Below, piece by piece: positions 63,463 through 64,000 of a stretch of 64,000 bases of DNA (position 1 is the first letter of the stretch; every line of letters starts with the position of its first letter). This DNA is from Chromatiales bacterium 21-64-14 (GTDB taxonomy: Bacteria > Pseudomonadota > Gammaproteobacteria > 21-64-14), in assembly GCA_002255365.1 (NCBI GenBank), contig NCBI01000002.1, forward strand, positions 1 through 64,000, written 5' to 3'. Position numbers and translations under genes: made by a program. A model generated the notes under the pieces. That model did no database searches. It was not told the DNA's origin and saw only the letters and a list, made by a program, of their open reading frames with translations.

Positions 63463-64000
63463 TCAGCGCTTTACCAGGCCGGCGTAATAGAAGCCGTCCA
63501 TCCCTCCCTCCCCCGGGAGGACCTGATGGCCGATGGAACATGGGCGTCCTACCGGCAATCGAATCTGTCGTGGCGTGGCCTCGGGGTGGCGGTCCAGAAA
63601 CGCTGCCATTCTTTGCGCGTTCTCCTGCGGCAGAACTGAGCAGGTGGCGTACAACAGCATACCGCCGGAATCCAGCAAGGGCCATAACGCCTCCAGCAAT
63701 GCGTCCTGCGCGGCGGACAACGCCGCAATGTCTCCCGCCCGGCGCAAGCATTTGATGTCGGGATGACGTCGGATCACGCCGGTAGCGGAGCACGGCGCAT
63801 CCAGGAGAATCCGATCGAAGGGATTCCCATCCCACCAAGTCCCGGTTTGGGTGGCATCGGCGATGTGGGTCTCGGCCTTCAGGCGCAGACGGCGCAGGTT
63901 ATCGGTCAGCCGCGCGGCGCGCGTCGGGTCCCGTTCCAGGGCCACCAGACGCGCGAGCGCCGGCTCACTCTCTGCGATGTGGGCGGTTTTCCCGCCTGGC
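63463..64000 (-). CDS. rsmB: 16S rRNA m5C967 methyltransferase RsmB (partial)
   Basis: The C-terminal part of an RsmB/NOL1-NOP2-SUN methyltransferase that continues past the window edge. It begins with GGKTAHIAE, the SAM loop, followed by FDRILLDAPCSATGVIRRHP and YATCSVLPQEN with the catalytic Cys pair (PCSA and TCSV). The stop is at 63463. It makes m5C at 16S position 967. It precedes DUF4390, ntrY and ntrX on the same strand. Confidence 0.95.
   Translation of the reverse strand, partial: PGGKTAHIAESEPALARLVALERDPTRAARLTDNLRRLRLKAETHIADATQTGTWWDGNPFDRILLDAPCSATGVIRRHPDIKCLRRAGDIAALSAAQDALLEALWPLLDSGGMLLYATCSVLPQENAQRMAAFLDRHPEATPRQIRLPVGRPCSIGHQVLPGEGGMDGFYYAGLVKR

Overview
The window looks like chromosomal DNA from a GC-rich gammaproteobacterium, probably an autotrophic sulfur oxidiser. 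The evidence is a proteobacterial-type phosphoribulokinase (prk, 3295-4173), a DsrE2-type sulfur-carrier protein (28465-29100), ribose-5-phosphate isomerase, and gammaproteobacterial gene neighbourhoods: thiS-thiG-trmB, coq7/speD/osmC/crp/trpC, LOG/DUF2782/polA, rsmB-DUF4390-ntrY-ntrX and rplM-rpsI. The species cannot be named from this sequence. There is no prophage, integrase, intact transposase or CRISPR array. Almost everything is housekeeping, but the intergenic DNA is rich in short mobile-looking repeats.

Layout. 1-4.7 kb: tRNA-Gly, thiamine thiazole genes, trmB, prk and an unknown partner gene. 4.8-11.3 kb: FIST sensor, aldo-keto reductase (tas), MBL-like protein, TetR/COQ9-like regulator, marC and small conserved proteins. 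11.4-18.2 kb: Sel1 protein with an upstream CRP-like site, Rieske protein, a frameshifted ketohexokinase-like PfkB gene, phosphoesterase, HU-like protein, TerB, a variant QueC and a PilZ protein. 18.3-28 kb: uvrD, a membrane PAS-GGDEF-EAL protein, DUF2782, LOG, polA. 28.4-32.9 kb: dsrE2, trpD-trpG, ampE-ampD. 33-36 kb: ergothioneine genes egtD and, divergently, egtC-egtB. 36-48.7 kb: DUF1631, nhaA, an amino-acid symporter remnant, nadC-fau, EVE, GST, a lysine-rich histone-like peptide, ilvA, rpiA, porin. 48.9-64 kb: tRNA-Gln, rplM-rpsI, ferredoxin, DUF481, GlcF-like protein, coq7, speD, VOC, OsmC, crp, trpC, rhodanese, ttcA, TPR, ntrX-ntrY, DUF4390 and partial rsmB.

The most unusual material is a set of short repeats bounded by CTAG. 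Family A (about 148 bp, three copies) and family B (a 167-bp near-palindrome plus two isolated half-copies) sit so that their terminal CTAG overlaps the TAG stop codons of thiG, the FIST gene and marC. A third type (23-bp imperfect inverted ends, 151 bp) leaves a solitary end that supplies the Shine-Dalgarno sequence of tas. Other points of interest are two decaying genes (ketohexokinase-like kinase, AGCS symporter), a strong promoter followed by an intrinsic terminator in the rplM leader, and a trp cluster split so that trpC stays beside crp while trpGD lie 25 kb away.
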